This document shows, piece by piece, positions 1 through 11,090 of a stretch of DNA of 64,000 bases. The stretch lies in assembly GCA_949358305.1 (NCBI GenBank), contig OX442319.1, forward strand, positions 2,976,001-3,040,000, given 5' to 3'. The notes below the pieces were generated by a model. The model was not told where the DNA came from, ran no database searches, and saw only the letters and a program-made list of their open reading frames with translations. Positions within the stretch are counted from its first letter, which is position 1. Each line of letters begins with the position of its first letter. The position numbers and the translations under genes were made by a program. The DNA is from Strigamia acuminata. Its lineage: Eukaryota > Arthropoda > Chilopoda > Geophilomorpha > Linotaeniidae.

Positions 1-171
1 TGGACCCTAAGGAGTTGGGAACCTATGCCCAAATTTTTATTTTTTTTTCAAGAAAGAAAAAATTTCAACAAAAAAGAAAACTTTTCAACAGAAAAAATTG
101 AAATAATTATCACAAGCTCAAGGATACATATAACCGTAAGTTAATTTGTTAATTTTGTCAAAAGAGGTATA

Positions 172-474
172 TTGAATGATCTGTCATCACTTGCTGATGC
201 CATTCGTGACCCGGATCATCCTGTTCATTCCGTTGCTGAATTTTACAACTCAGATGACTCCACCCGGACCACCCGCCGTCATTCCTTCGAAGTCACCGCC
301 CCAGTCTCGACGTACATGGCCAGCATCTTTCCTTTCCGCTGCACAGCGATGTGGAATGCCCTCCCGCTGGAGATCCGATCCGCCACTTTTCACTGCTCAG
401 CCGCCAGGTGCCGGTCCCACTGCAAGCACCTACACAGCCGCCTGAAGAATCACATAAATAATATGAACCTTTAA
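172..474 (+). mobile_element. 3' tail of a non-LTR (LINE) reverse transcriptase ORF
   Basis: A 100-codon frame ends in a pattern typical of the C-terminal tail of Jockey/CR1-like LINE ORF2 proteins: a block with the order SF..., then MWNALPLEIR, then a Cys/His and Arg-rich run before the stop. No reverse transcriptase catalytic block lies upstream in the window, so this is a 5'-truncated copy, the usual outcome of target-primed reverse transcription. An AATAAA-like signal follows the stop. The call rests on the tail motif only. Confidence 0.5.
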
Positions 475-488
475 TAAACATTTTCAAT

Positions 489-785
489 TGGGGTCGTCCA
501 TAAATTATGTAACGCCAATTTTGGGCATTTTAGACCCCCTTCCCCCTCTGTAACAAGGCCGCAACAAATTCCCAAACCCCCACCCCTGTAATTAGGTAAT
601 AAAACTGAAATCACCCCCCCCAAAAAATTTTCATAAATCAGTCTCAAAACTGCGTATATTTGCAATTTTAAAACATTAAAAAAAATTTTTTTTCATGGAC
701 CGTAACATTATTGAGAACCTCCCTCTCCCTTACTAATGACCGTAACGAAATCTGAAACACCCCCCCCCCCCCCTTTGGAGCGTTG
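489..785. repeat. GTCCATAAATTA-type palindromic arthropod repeat
   Basis: The block opens with GGGTCGTCCATAAATTATG followed by C-rich runs and GTAACA-like words, and later repeats ATGGACCGTAAC and GACCGTAACG. From memory, elements with this opening and runs of CCCCC are abundant in arthropod genomes as inverted-repeat, non-coding elements. No coding capacity was seen. Confidence 0.45.
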
Positions 786-789
786 TAGG

Positions 790-1423
790 GTTTCTCTTCC
801 GGTATTTACCGGCATCAAAAACCGGTATTATTTAAAAAAAAATGAATGTCATAAATTTTGACACGGGGTGTTTGGACAAGAGTAATAAATCAATTTTATC
901 TCAGCCACGGCTACTATTTGAGGACGACTCTTAATTGGTAAAATACGGTAAATAGAAATAAAAATAAAAACTGAAAAACAATCCACTTGACAAAACCAGC
1001 TTACATATAAAAAAACCATCAAGCTTAAACCTTTATTTAGACAAGGCTTACATCAAAGCATTTTGTATAATACTCGTCACCAACAAATCGATAAAATACC
1101 AAAAAAAAGTTCGTTCATCATAAAAAAGTACAATCAACTTTACAAATGTACAATTTGACTTCCATAAAAAAGAAAAGAAAAAAATCCTTAAATAATTTAA
1201 CGAAATATTTTATTCCACAATATTTTTTAAATATCTCTCAATCTAAACCTCATTGAAAAAAAACCTCGTACCGCCCGAGCATCCACTCAATAAAAACAAT
1301 TTACACTTACACGTTATTTTGCACGAAAACATCGAGATTAAGCACATGGTTTCATCATAAGTGTAGCGAAACACACAAAACATCAACACTTTGCAACCTG
1401 TCCACCCAAAACTCCCTAAAAGA
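790..1423. other. Non-coding, 3' flank of the CCCH gene
   Basis: AT-rich sequence without a supported gene. On the minus strand an AATAAA lies near 1207-1212, about 210 bases past the stop of the upstream CCCH gene, and is a plausible poly(A) signal for it. Confidence 0.4.
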
Positions 1424-4380
1424 CTAACAAAATGGCGACGCGGTCGGATCGATTGTCTTGAACACATCTTTCAGGGAAGAATTATCCACCACCCCCGCAC
1501 CTGCACCCGCACCCGCACCCCCCGTCGCTTTACTCTCCTCCTTCGCCACAGTTTGAGTCAACGCACTTTTTTCCTTCTGCGCCTCCGCAGCACTGGCCCT
1601 GCGCTGCTGCAGCCGCTTGGTCCTCGCCCCCTCGTCCGGGTGCTTCGCCACCAAATACGGCGTGCGTTCCCTCACGCTGGGCAGCCCGCAGTGCCTTCCG
1701 ATGACCGGCGCGCTCGGGTTCCTCCCGCCGAGCCTCGGATCCGAGCGACCGGACCAGTGGTCCGGCTGTTTGGGCCTCATCTCGGTGGGACTCAGCAGGA
1801 ACGGGTTGGGCGGCTCCACGGGGGGCAGCACGATCGGCGGCAGACTGGGCATGAGCGGCTCCTTGGGCGGCGAGCCGAGCAGACTCGACAGGCCGTTTTG
1901 AGCGAGAGCCGGGAACTTGTCCGCCTCGATCGCCGCCGCCTTGGTTTCGTTTTCCTCCGCTTTCTTGTGGTTCTCTTTCTTGAGTCGCGGGTCGTTCAGC
2001 ACCCGCGGGTCCGTCTTGCACGCGGTGGACGCGAGCACGTGCGCGTAGTTGGGCAGCGAGATGGTCATGGCGCGGAGTTTGTACGGCTGTAACGTGTAGT
2101 TGCTGTCGTCGCTGTTGGTGTCGGCGGGCGGCGGCGGCGGCGGTTCGGGCTGGCCCTTCCGCATGTCTTCGTCCCTCCGACTAAAAGTGTCCGGTGCGAA
2201 TTGCTGCGCGTGGTGCAGCTCGGGGACCCTTTGCTCCACTTTGCGCGGCCGTTCGCTCCACACGCGTTCGAACGAGGCGCCTTCTCGAGGGTCCGCCCGA
2301 GATGTTTTCCGTTTGCGGGGGTCGCGCATGTCTCGATCTAGGTTCCGGTTCGAGAATCGGCCGGTGCCGGTTTGCGGCTTCGCGCCGGGCGGGCAGTTGC
2401 CCCCCTTGTACAAGAGTCCGATCATTTTGGCGATGTCTATCGGCGGGGGGATGTTGATCGCTGCCGAAGCCTGCGGAGGCTGAAAAAATTAAAATAAATT
2501 AAAATTTTGATTTTTCTTTCGATGAATCGGATTTACTTGTTGTTGCAATTTCTTCAGAACGTCCGTCAAGGGTTTGTCGCCTTCGGTGTCGTCGTCTTCG
2601 TCGCTCGAATACCAGTTTTCCTCTTTCTCGGCTTCCTCGTCCTTCTTTTGATCGTTTCGATCCGCTTCGTCCTGACTGTTTTCAGCTTCGCGTTGTTGCT
2701 GCGGTTGATTGAACACATTTAATTTCAAAACTAAATAATTAAATAAAAGCGCACCTGTTGGATTCTTAGGAACAATTCCCTCTGTTTCTTCGGAAGATGT
2801 GATGGAATGGCAATCGGCGTCCCCTGCACCTTTTTAATCTCACTTTCACTATCACTGGAAGCCAGTCTGTTCCTATCGTCGTCTTCGTCCGACCCCTTCG
2901 CAACCGCATCGATGGCGCTGTTCACGTCCAACAATTTCCTCATGTCCACATCCTGCAGTGGAAACTCAAACTCCTCCGTCCGATCGGGAGTCGGACTCCG
3001 CCCTTTGCCCTCCTTCGACTCACGGCCCTTCACCGGCGACTGCAACGTCTCCGAGTAGAAATTGGGCCGCACCGGGCTGCTGCCGTCCGGCGGACTGGGC
3101 ATCGGCGTCGTCGACGTGGGCGTCCCGACTTGGATGTCGAAAAGAGACGGAATTTTGCGTAAATCGGAATCGTTGTGACGTGGAGGCGATCCCAATAACG
3201 ATTGTTTTGACCTTTTGGGCGATTGCGGGTGGAATTCCTCCTCTTTAGTCGAATCCAAATACTAGAACAAAGAAAACAAAACGTAAATTTAATTTTTAAA
3301 AGCATTAATGGAAGTTTACCCTTTCTAGAACTCTCCTCATTTCATCCGACAACGGTTCGTGCGAGAACTTGCACTTTTCTTGCGAGTAACATTTCGCACC
3401 TGTGTGAAAAAATTTACAAGGAAATTCATCTAAGAGCGAATTAAGTCGAATTAAATTAATTTTTTTTTTTTTTAGTGAAATCGTTGAATAGAAAAGGATA
3501 CTGTGCATGAATAGACATTTGTCTCCTTTGGCGCAAAATCCGTTTAGATAGAATTTACACAAATCCTGTTTTCGCGCCGGCGCGCCCTCGTGCAGAAATG
3601 TACATTCGTTGCCCTTGTTGCATTTCCCTTCGAGAAAGAATTTGCAGTTCGTTTTGTGCCTGATTTCTCTCCGTTTGCCCTTCCCGGAGAACTGCTGCTT
3701 CTTCGCCTTCTTCTTCTCGGCTCCACCGGCGGTCCCCGACGCTTTTCTCTTCTTGCCGGCACTGGGGGTCGCCGGTGATTTCCTCACCCTGTTGTTTTTC
3801 CGCGCTCGAGCTTCGAAATTATTCGGAGGAGAACTGAAAAATCGAAACCAGAAATTTAAAAAAAAACTAAAATTAAAAATAAATCGATTTTCAACCTATT
3901 GAATTCCTCGGTTGATTCGAACGTTGTTGCGGGCGGTTTGAATTGCCAATCGTCGACCACTTTATCGTGGTCCACGTACCACGGATTTGTTTTCTTTTTC
4001 TGTAGAAATAATTTATTAATTAAAAAATAAATATCTCAAAATGGTAAGAAATTACTTTCGTCTTTTTGTTGTTGTTGTTGTTGTTTGTGATGTTGTTTTT
4101 AATGACGGGTGGTTCGGCCTTCTTCTCTTTATTGTCGGTTCCTTCGGGGTTTTCACCGAGAACGGGTTTTTTCTTTCTCTTTTTCTTCTTCTTTTTCTTC
4201 TTTTGACTTGAATCCGCATCCGTCAAGCACTTGTTAGTGATTTGTTGATTCTGCCACTCGTTTTCCACGTTTAAATTAGACATTGTTTTTTCCTCTTCCG
4301 AATCAACTATTTCTCCCTCTTCTACTTCGCCGCCTTCGCCTTCCTCGTCGTTCGAATGGTCCGATAATTCATTTTGACAA
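1424..4380 (-). CDS. CCCH zinc-finger protein, ZC3H4/ZC3H6 (Suppressor of sable) type
   Basis: Seven coding exons are read on the minus strand: 4380-4056, 3999-3896, 3833-3502, 3429-3320, 3261-2755, 2698-2537 and 2479-1424. All junctions are GT-AG, phases agree, and introns are 56-75 bp. The order is an acidic N-terminal stretch with EEGEIVDSEEE, a Lys-rich and Asn-rich run, an NPWYVDHDK segment, then three CCCH fingers. Two are C-x7-C-x5-C-x3-H and the third C-x8-C-x5-C-x3-H, joined across an intron as MHNEFPCKFFHTGAKC. An HEPLSDEMRRVLER block follows, then long Ser/Pro-rich and Gln-rich regions with DPR repeats, ending in DVFKTIDPTASPFC. This layout matches the ZC3H4/ZC3H6/ZC3H8 and fly Su(s) family, nuclear RNA-binding proteins that limit transcription of unstable or early-terminated RNAs. 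Exon 4380-4056 begins at codon position 3, so an upstream coding exon exists. The ATG near 4570 does not give the right phase, so the true start is unresolved. About 865 residues are visible. Confidence 0.88.
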
Positions 4381-4906
4381 CTAAAGAAAAAATTAAAATT
4401 AAAATTAAATTAAATTTAAATTAAATGAAATTAAACGTCAATTCCAAATCAAAATTAAATTCTTCCAGCAATGAAATACCTTAACGACTTTTGGTTTAAT
4501 GATTAAATCAAATAGTAATAATAATAACAATAAATTAATAATTAAAAAAAGCACTCAAAACACCGAAGCCATCGTAAAAAGAAACAAAAGTGCGGCACGT
4601 GATTTTATTGCTAGGCCTATTTTCCAACCGGATATAAACCTATTTATTTAATTTATTATTGTTATTATTATTTTCCCTCGAAATTATACGTCCATTCGAT
4701 GGAAATCGACTTCCCACGGATATACATCGCATAAAAAAATCAATTTCCACATTAAAAACCGAAAAACTCCCGAGGAAAAATCAGATTGGACAAACAAAGT
4801 CACGTGATCACATGACCAAAACGTCACCTCCTAGTGCCGCAATTGAATACTAATAAACCGAAGCCACGCCTTAGTGGTATCGTTTGATGACTAAAGTAGG
4901 TTAATT

Positions 4907-5060
4907 ACTTACCAAACGGTCTTTGTACCCAAAACGGGATGCAAAAAACTCAAAGCGTATTGTTTACTTCAGACGAAGAACAAAAGAAAATTTCAAAGAA
5001 GTTAAAAAAAAAAAACGTAAAAAAAACTAAGGGATAATAATAAATATTGATCCAAAGCGC
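4907..5060 (-). promoter_or_regulatory. Probable 5' UTR exon end and promoter side of the CCCH gene
   Basis: On the minus strand a strong donor, TTTG|GTAAGTAATT, has its GT at 4912-4911. No ATG lies in the roughly 150 bases before it. It probably ends a non-coding first exon of the CCCH gene. How it connects to the coding exon at 4380 is not settled. Confidence 0.4.
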
Positions 5061-6630
5061 CACCTTTCAAGGACAAACTTAAACTCTCCCTCACAAGACC
5101 GATCGAATTAAATCAATCCCTCCAGTTTAATTATCTCTTATTCAATTGACGCAGATGGAATGACCTACTTCAGCCTAGCAATTTTTGTATACATATGCGT
5201 ATTTCGTAACGTTATTTGGGTCTAGCCACAAAGCGCCCTCTGTTTTCAAAGAGACGACGCCATTTTGGTGCAAGTCTCAAAAATGTTTGAAAAAAAAAAA
5301 TTTTAAAAAAAAAATTTAAAAAAATAAAACATAAAAGCCATCGAATTAAAATAACACCTTTTCCTAATCATAGATCGGAAATCTCGCACCGATCCGTTCG
5401 AATTTCATGGCTGGGCGTCTTCACGAAAAACGAAGCATCGACCAAGTGCAAATTCAAAATGGCGCACAATGGTGATGCCTCGTAAGCTCCGCCCACGACG
5501 GGCCGCGATCCGAAAAAAGTGGATCGATTCCGTGCCGATTTCACAACACATCTTTACTGGGAACCATTAAAAACTCCACGCGAGCCTATTTTTATACTAA
5601 GGAGCAGTCTAAACGAGTCGCAACGATCGTTTCGGGAGAAATAGCTAGGGACAGGTCGCAAATGAGATGTTAATTTATGCGGCACTGACAGGATTGCTCT
5701 GCTGCTATCCAGTTTTACCTTTAAAACTAACGACATATATATATATACCAGGTCTAGTGAATTGAAGGAAAAAAATCCGAAAAATTTGTTTAAGTAGTCT
5801 GGAGAATTAAAAAAATGATTTGGAAAAGGTTGTTATGTGTTGGCTCCGTATTATGGCGGTACTCAACCTTTCTTTTTCTCCATCATCATCGTGTTTGAAT
5901 GTGTCTTTGTTTCCCCTCACCGCGCAGGGCGGGGGATTGGCAAACACGCTATCAAGGGCCATTTTGCACAGTTTATGAGGGCAGTTGGAGCACTGTTCAC
6001 AGTTAGAGTAGAGAACTATTTGTAGATGTTTGAAGAAGTCCGTTGGCTTGATTGTTGTTGGTTAAAAGACAGAGGGTGAAATGCTCTGTCAGTGCGTATG
6101 TGTAATGGCGCACACTGGCGGATTCAAACTAAAAATGGCTTTCTGGTGTGACGTCATTCTTTATACTTTCCCATTAGATCGGATGCCAGGGTGGTGAGAA
6201 AAGGTGGTTTGGTTGGAGCGGAATGTATTGATTTTTGTGATGGTGTATTTTGTTATTTTTTTTATTTACTTTTTTGGGGTTTGGATTAAATTTGGCGTGA
6301 ATTAGCGGGGATTTAAGCGACAATGTAAAAAAAAGTTTGCGAGCGATTGTTTGATTTTTTTGAAATAATGTTGGTATTTTTGTTTGTTACGAAAAATCAC
6401 GTCTTACTACAGTCCGCTCTCTGATTGTATAGTCGGAGATTGTTAATTTTTACCGTTTATTTAACCTCGGTTTTTTATTGGGTTCGGGCAAAAAGCGGAA
6501 CAGAAATGGTGTTTAGACGAGACGTTTTGTCCGTAAAGAAAAGGGAGCGAAGAAAAAGCTTCTGCATCAGCTATGTGTTAATTATATTTTTTTATTTCGC
6601 CACTATAAGGCGCCACTTATCGTTTTATTT
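5061..6630. other. No gene supported
   Basis: Moderately AT-rich sequence with GCCATTTTGG-type motifs near 5270 and 5455 that resemble promoter or initiator sites, and a short TA repeat near 5737. Small open frames show no recognisable domain and lack splice context. Nothing else was seen. Confidence 0.3.
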
Positions 6631-7219
6631 TTAATCTTCAACCTTCGCTATGGTTATCTCTTCAACCACAGGCAGCGCTAGAAGCTTGCAGAATACTCGT
6701 CTCAAAAAACAATAGACAAGCATAAATTTTACATCGGACATTTGCTGATCAGTTCCAAACAACAAATGAAATGCTAAATTAGTTACAGATGGCTGAAGCA
6801 TTAACTTAACGTAATCACCAAACTGCTTACAATTTATTTTATTATAAACTTTAAGAATTGCTGTATCTTCCAAATGTTCAAATAAATTAGCTTTTTCTGC
6901 TTCCAAAGACGGCATGATACCCTGCATCAGTTTAATGTCGTGTAAAGTTTCTTTCAGAATTTCTTGAAATGCCTTATAATTCTAAAATGTGAATAATAAA
7001 TTACTCCGTATTATATTTGACGATTTTAAGTTTATTTTGAGAACTTACATTTTCACTATTGTTTTCACAACATGGGAGACGAACGTAATTCTTTTTATGT
7101 GGCAAATCAGTAACTATAGACGCCCAATACATAGTTTATATTTAATAAATTTACCATAAAAAATATTTGTATATACCTTTGGGATTCTTGCAAGTGTTAG
7201 CTGTACACTTATTGTTCAT
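6631..7219 (-). CDS. Small three-exon gene, uncharacterised 152-aa protein
   Basis: The exons on the minus strand are 7219-7177, 7113-7049 and 6981-6631, with donors GGTATA and GTAAGT and acceptors TATAG and TTTAG. Total coding length is 459 nt, exactly 153 codons with the stop. The product starts MNNKCTANTCKNPK, has a short Cys-rich N-terminus including LPCCENN, and continues as a mostly helical domain with KAFQEILKETLHDIKLM and LFGTDQQMSDVKFMLVY. I do not recognise a family. No signal peptide or membrane span is clear. The paired Cys residues near the start could bind a metal, but that is inference. Clean splicing and full-length frame argue for a real gene rather than chance. Confidence 0.6.
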
Positions 7220-8408
7220 ATTGATCCTAATAAAGTGTTATTTTTGCTTAAAAATTATTTGAAATGTTTAAAATGTTTTTAGTTTTATTTATTTGTAATA
7301 AATTGTATGGGAAATTGATAAAAATGTTTTGAATAATCTGTTTAAATCGTTTCCAGAACTGCTGCAGATAAAAACAACGATCGTATGCAGCATTCAAATG
7401 TAAGCGCAAATGTGCACAGGTACAATGTTTGGGCCGTTAGTGTCAAACGTTGCCACAAGGTGGCGCTAAGGTGCTCCCGGAACGTTACATCAGTTTATTA
7501 GTGAATGAATGAAACAAAACAAGCAAGTGACTTTTCAAATGAATTAAAATGTATTAAACAAGAGCTTATCTTTGAATGAATTTCTCTAAACATTATTTTT
7601 TTAACTACAATTTATAATATGTCGATTTTTGTCATAAATTATCCATTTTAACCCATTCTTCCTGTTTTATATACTGTAAGCCAACCCCTTACAATAAATC
7701 TTGATCGTTACTGTAACAGCATGGTTTTATTCGTCTCGCAAGTCAATCAAATTTAAACAATTTTTAACAAGCAATTCTTTTTTTTTTAAATATTTCTCCC
7801 CTCATCATTACTACTGATTAAATAAATTGATTTAAACATATTTCTGAATTAATTTCTCTAAAAATAATTTTTTCAACTCTTCTGCAACACTACTAATATG
7901 ATAATATAATATTCCTATCCTCCTCACTCGCATCATTTAACAACAAATTGTGACGATTCTACTTTAGGCTAATTTAATAGCCATTTAAGATAGATAAATA
8001 ATCGGTTTAAACAAGACGTTGCTAGGAGTAGCAACAACCTAACCGAGATAAGCTTGCAGAAGTCTGTGTAAAACGTGAATTCATGACTGAGTAGAAATAA
8101 CTTACAATATTAATGTGGCATAACATATTTATTACTTATAATAACATAATTGGGTTCTTGACGCGTGTAAGCAGGCGGCATCAACTGGTTGAGGATCCGG
8201 GCGAAGCCAAAGGGATACGGCTGACTTGCGGCATCGTCACAAATAACGCTACGGAGACGTATTTGGTCCGCAGCACGATTATCTAATAGTGCGAAGAGTC
8301 CTTCGCATAAATAGGAATATTCGGCAGAATATTCCATTGTTTCAAATAAATAAAAGAAAAAAGTGATTAATGTAATATAACAAATGAATTGTTATATAAA
8401 TATTAATT
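7220..8408. other. Non-coding, contains one copy of a dispersed repeat
   Basis: AT-rich sequence. Positions 7312-7402 (AATGTTTTGAATAATCTG through a GATCGTATGCAGCATTCA end) recur at about 14690-14790. The rest shows no supported gene. Confidence 0.4.
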
Positions 8409-9363
8409 GGGCGGGGACCGTCACGACAATTGAGAGAACGTCGCGGGAGTTGTTGAGACTCCATCCGCCAGCATGCCTTACGACGACAAGATCTCGTGAT
8501 CAGGCGCCGAGTATTTAATTGTACGCTTTTAAATCGCTATCGGTGGTACCAACCACCAGGTAAACATTTCTATGGACTTACCGGTTTAAAAAGTTATTGC
8601 CAATACAGGATTACCAATGCCCGAGTAATTTGTTTAACACAATATATTTTATATATCGTTCACGGGTTACTAACCCGGAGGGTACAATGGGGCGGGGACC
8701 GTCACGATGGTCGAGAGAACCATCGCGGGAGGATTTGACTCCTCCATCCGCCAGCATGCCTTACGATGACGGGATCAGTAGATCGAGCACCGGGTAAAAT
8801 ATTAATTGGCCACTGCCATTGGATTACCATTATCCAGGTAGTTATTTATCGCAACATCTTGAAGGTATTACTCACGGGCTACCAACCCGGCGTGTTACCT
8901 GTGCATTAGGCTTTTACCGACTTTTAACGTGCGGAAGGACCAATCGAGAAAAGACGGGAACCTGCGAGGGCCAGGGGCGGATCTAGCTTTTCGGGGGCCC
9001 GGGGCTTGAGGTTTTTTCGGGGCCCCTTTCTCAAAATTTTTTCGCGACCTTTCTTCTTTTTTCTTTTTTATAGCAACCTTTTTTTTTTTTTTTTTTTTTA
9101 GTACATGGCCCAGAGTCTCGGGGGCCCCCTAAAATTTGGGGGCTCGGGGCTCAAGCCCCGATAGCCGGGTGCTAGATCCGCCACTGGCGAGGGCTGTTTA
9201 CAACAGCCATCCTGCAGCGGACTGAGGCCAGTTAGCTGAGGGACCTACTTTCATTTAGCAAGGTCGTACTGTATACGACCGTTATATTAAGCCACCGTAC
9301 AAAGTCTAACTGTCCCGTAGAACAGCAAGCTAACGTTACGGGGCCATTTCATGCGAACGCATG
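8409..9363. repeat. Hairpin-dense tandem repeat tract
   Basis: Two partial copies of a unit start at 8409 and 8691, sharing GGGCGGGGACCGTCACGA and CATCCGCCAGCATGCCTTACGA. The tract is packed with short inverted repeats: 8424-8443, 8446-8462, 8542-8557, 8663-8677, 8705-8725, 8728-8742, 8821-8835, 8875-8889, 9192-9208, 9262-9280 and 9350-9363. Several have a loop of TACCAA or TACTAA type with different stems. The tract is interrupted by a MITE at 8972-9186. It is non-coding, and the element it belongs to was not recognised. Confidence 0.6.
8972..9186. mobile_element. hAT-type MITE, copy 1
   Basis: The element starts CAGGGGCGGATCTAG and ends in TCCGCCACTG, terminal inverted repeats of the widespread CAGGGGCGGA hAT type. 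It is flanked by an exact 8-bp duplication GCGAGGGC at 8964-8971 and 9187-9194, the duplication length of the hAT superfamily. It has GGGGCCC-rich arms, a poly-T core and no coding capacity. A close relative lies at 47450-47654. Confidence 0.9.
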
Positions 9364-9399
9364 TCTATTACCGGAGTTAGCCTTCCCGAAATAGCCCTA

Positions 9400-10984
9400 C
9401 AACAGCAATAACAAAATAGTATTAATACTAATTGTGGAGAACTGAGGTGGCCTGATGTGTCAATAGAGAAAGTGAAATCAAACGATAACAACAATTCAAC
9501 ATTGAAATTAATATATAAAAAAATACATTTTCATTACAAATTATCTTGTCATAATAAATAAATAACCCTGTAATGTTGATTTTGAGAAACAGGAAATATG
9601 TAAAAACAGTTTCCCTCCCTCAAATAAGTGCCTAGACTCAACCCTTTTTGACAAAGTAACCTGGTGACTCAACATATTGCCGCCTCCAAAATCCCCAATT
9701 GCCGAACCCTTTTCAAACGCCAGCAGTGACCTTTCTAACGGGAGGGACTGACAAGGGCTCTAGCCCTGGCGCCCGGAACCGGAACCATATAGTTGGTCAA
9801 GAAAATTGAACATTTTGAACAAAAATTGGATGTTTTGAGTGTGGAAATGCCGTATACCTCCAGTTAAACACCAAAAATTGCCCGAATTGAAAAGAATGGT
9901 GGTTGCAACCACATTTCATGTTCCCAATGAATTCTGCTGGTTGTGTTTGGTGAACTGGCAGCAGCCCAGTAGCAACAGTTGCAACAGGATTGAAAAACTA
10001 CGATAGTCAAGCCGGGCGCATGACAAATTTCCGTTTTATTTCAAACACTGGGCAAGCCTTGAGGAGAGTCGACGACAATAACAGCAAGAGTCGAATCCAA
10101 ATTAAATAATGGCGAAGGGACATGGATTGATTGGCAGCATTTGCTGCTGCATGGCTTGGCCACCCAAGGATGATTTAAGTCACCAACACATACTATCCAC
10201 GCGCCAAACCATGTGACTAGGGGGGGGGGAAGATTACCCACAATGCTACGGATAAGCGTAAAATTTACACGTATTCAGCTGTGACACAGTTCAAATCCGA
10301 AATTTAATTTGATACGTTCAGGCGACGTGTTCCTAAAATTAGCTCTACAGTTCAAACCCGAGTCCATAAATTACAGAACTTGCATAAATTCGATTTTCTA
10401 AAAAACAAAACAAATTATAGTTTATAAGATTATACAATTTATTTGTGCTCGATGAAAACAACAAACATTAAATAAAAGAAGTACAATTATAAACGAACAA
10501 AAAAATTGCATTGGCAACAAAATCACCGCACCTTTGAATAAAAAAATGCCATTCCATGCACAAAAACGTGTATTTTTGTTGGGAAGTAAAAAAAAAGGCA
10601 GAACAACAAAATGTGATTAAAAATGAAGAAAAATGGCAAAATGTGGTTTAAACTAAAGAGAAATGGTTATATGTGATTCAGATCAAGACAAATAGGAAAA
10701 ATTAATGACAAATAGAGAAAAATGAGAAAATGAACAAATAAAAGCATACAATAAATCAACGTTTTCAGTGTAAGAATTATAAACATAATTAACAATGCAA
10801 AACTTTTTAATTTCTGCGCTTAGTTAAATATTTTTTCAGGGATCACTTGAATGGTTTGTTTCCAGTAGGTGCATTCAAACATTCTAAACCGACTCGTTTC
10901 TGTCGCTTTAGACTTTTTGAATGCAGCTAGTGTGGGTTAAGCTAATAGATGGTTTTTTAAATTTCCATTTCGATTGCTAGAAAT
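9400..10984. other. Non-coding, with a small TIR-like hairpin
   Basis: No gene is supported. At about 10875-10930 a GCATTCAAA...TTTGAATGC inverted repeat ends in GCAGCTAG, related to a GTAGCTGCATTC word at 12426 and to the MITE at 43207-43366. A run of nine G lies near 10220. Confidence 0.35.
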
Positions 10985-11090
10985 TGCACTTCAATGGCTT
11001 TTCTCCTGTATGTATGTCTAAATGTTTTCTTAGAGTCTCAATACGAGCACTAGAATAAGCACACCAATGGCACTTGAATGTTTTTATCCC
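10985..11090 (-). pseudogene. Lost C-terminal fingers of the C2H2 gene
   Basis: Directly past the TGA at 11093-11091, in the same frame, the sequence still encodes a finger-like FKCHWCAYSS...LRKHLDIH, a TGEKP linker and a further LKCNF before another stop. The TGA sits at the linker position where the other fingers have Thr. This suggests the gene once had one or two more fingers and was shortened by a nonsense change. Confidence 0.65.

Noticed and set aside
1391-2483. Long plus-strand frames opposite the last CCCH exon
   Set aside because: They are shadows of the GC-rich minus-strand exon: Arg-rich, no domain, no splice signals.
4560-4575. ATGGCTTCG at the minus-strand 5' side as start of the CCCH protein
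   Set aside because: Every nearby donor gives the wrong phase for exon 4380-4056, so the start could not be confirmed.
8110-8797. Short frames around the hairpin tract
   Set aside because: They are made of tandem hairpin units; no splice context or domain.
10285-10370. TTCAAATCC and TTCAAACCC motifs like a tRNA B box
   Set aside because: No A box at the right distance and no cloverleaf could be drawn.
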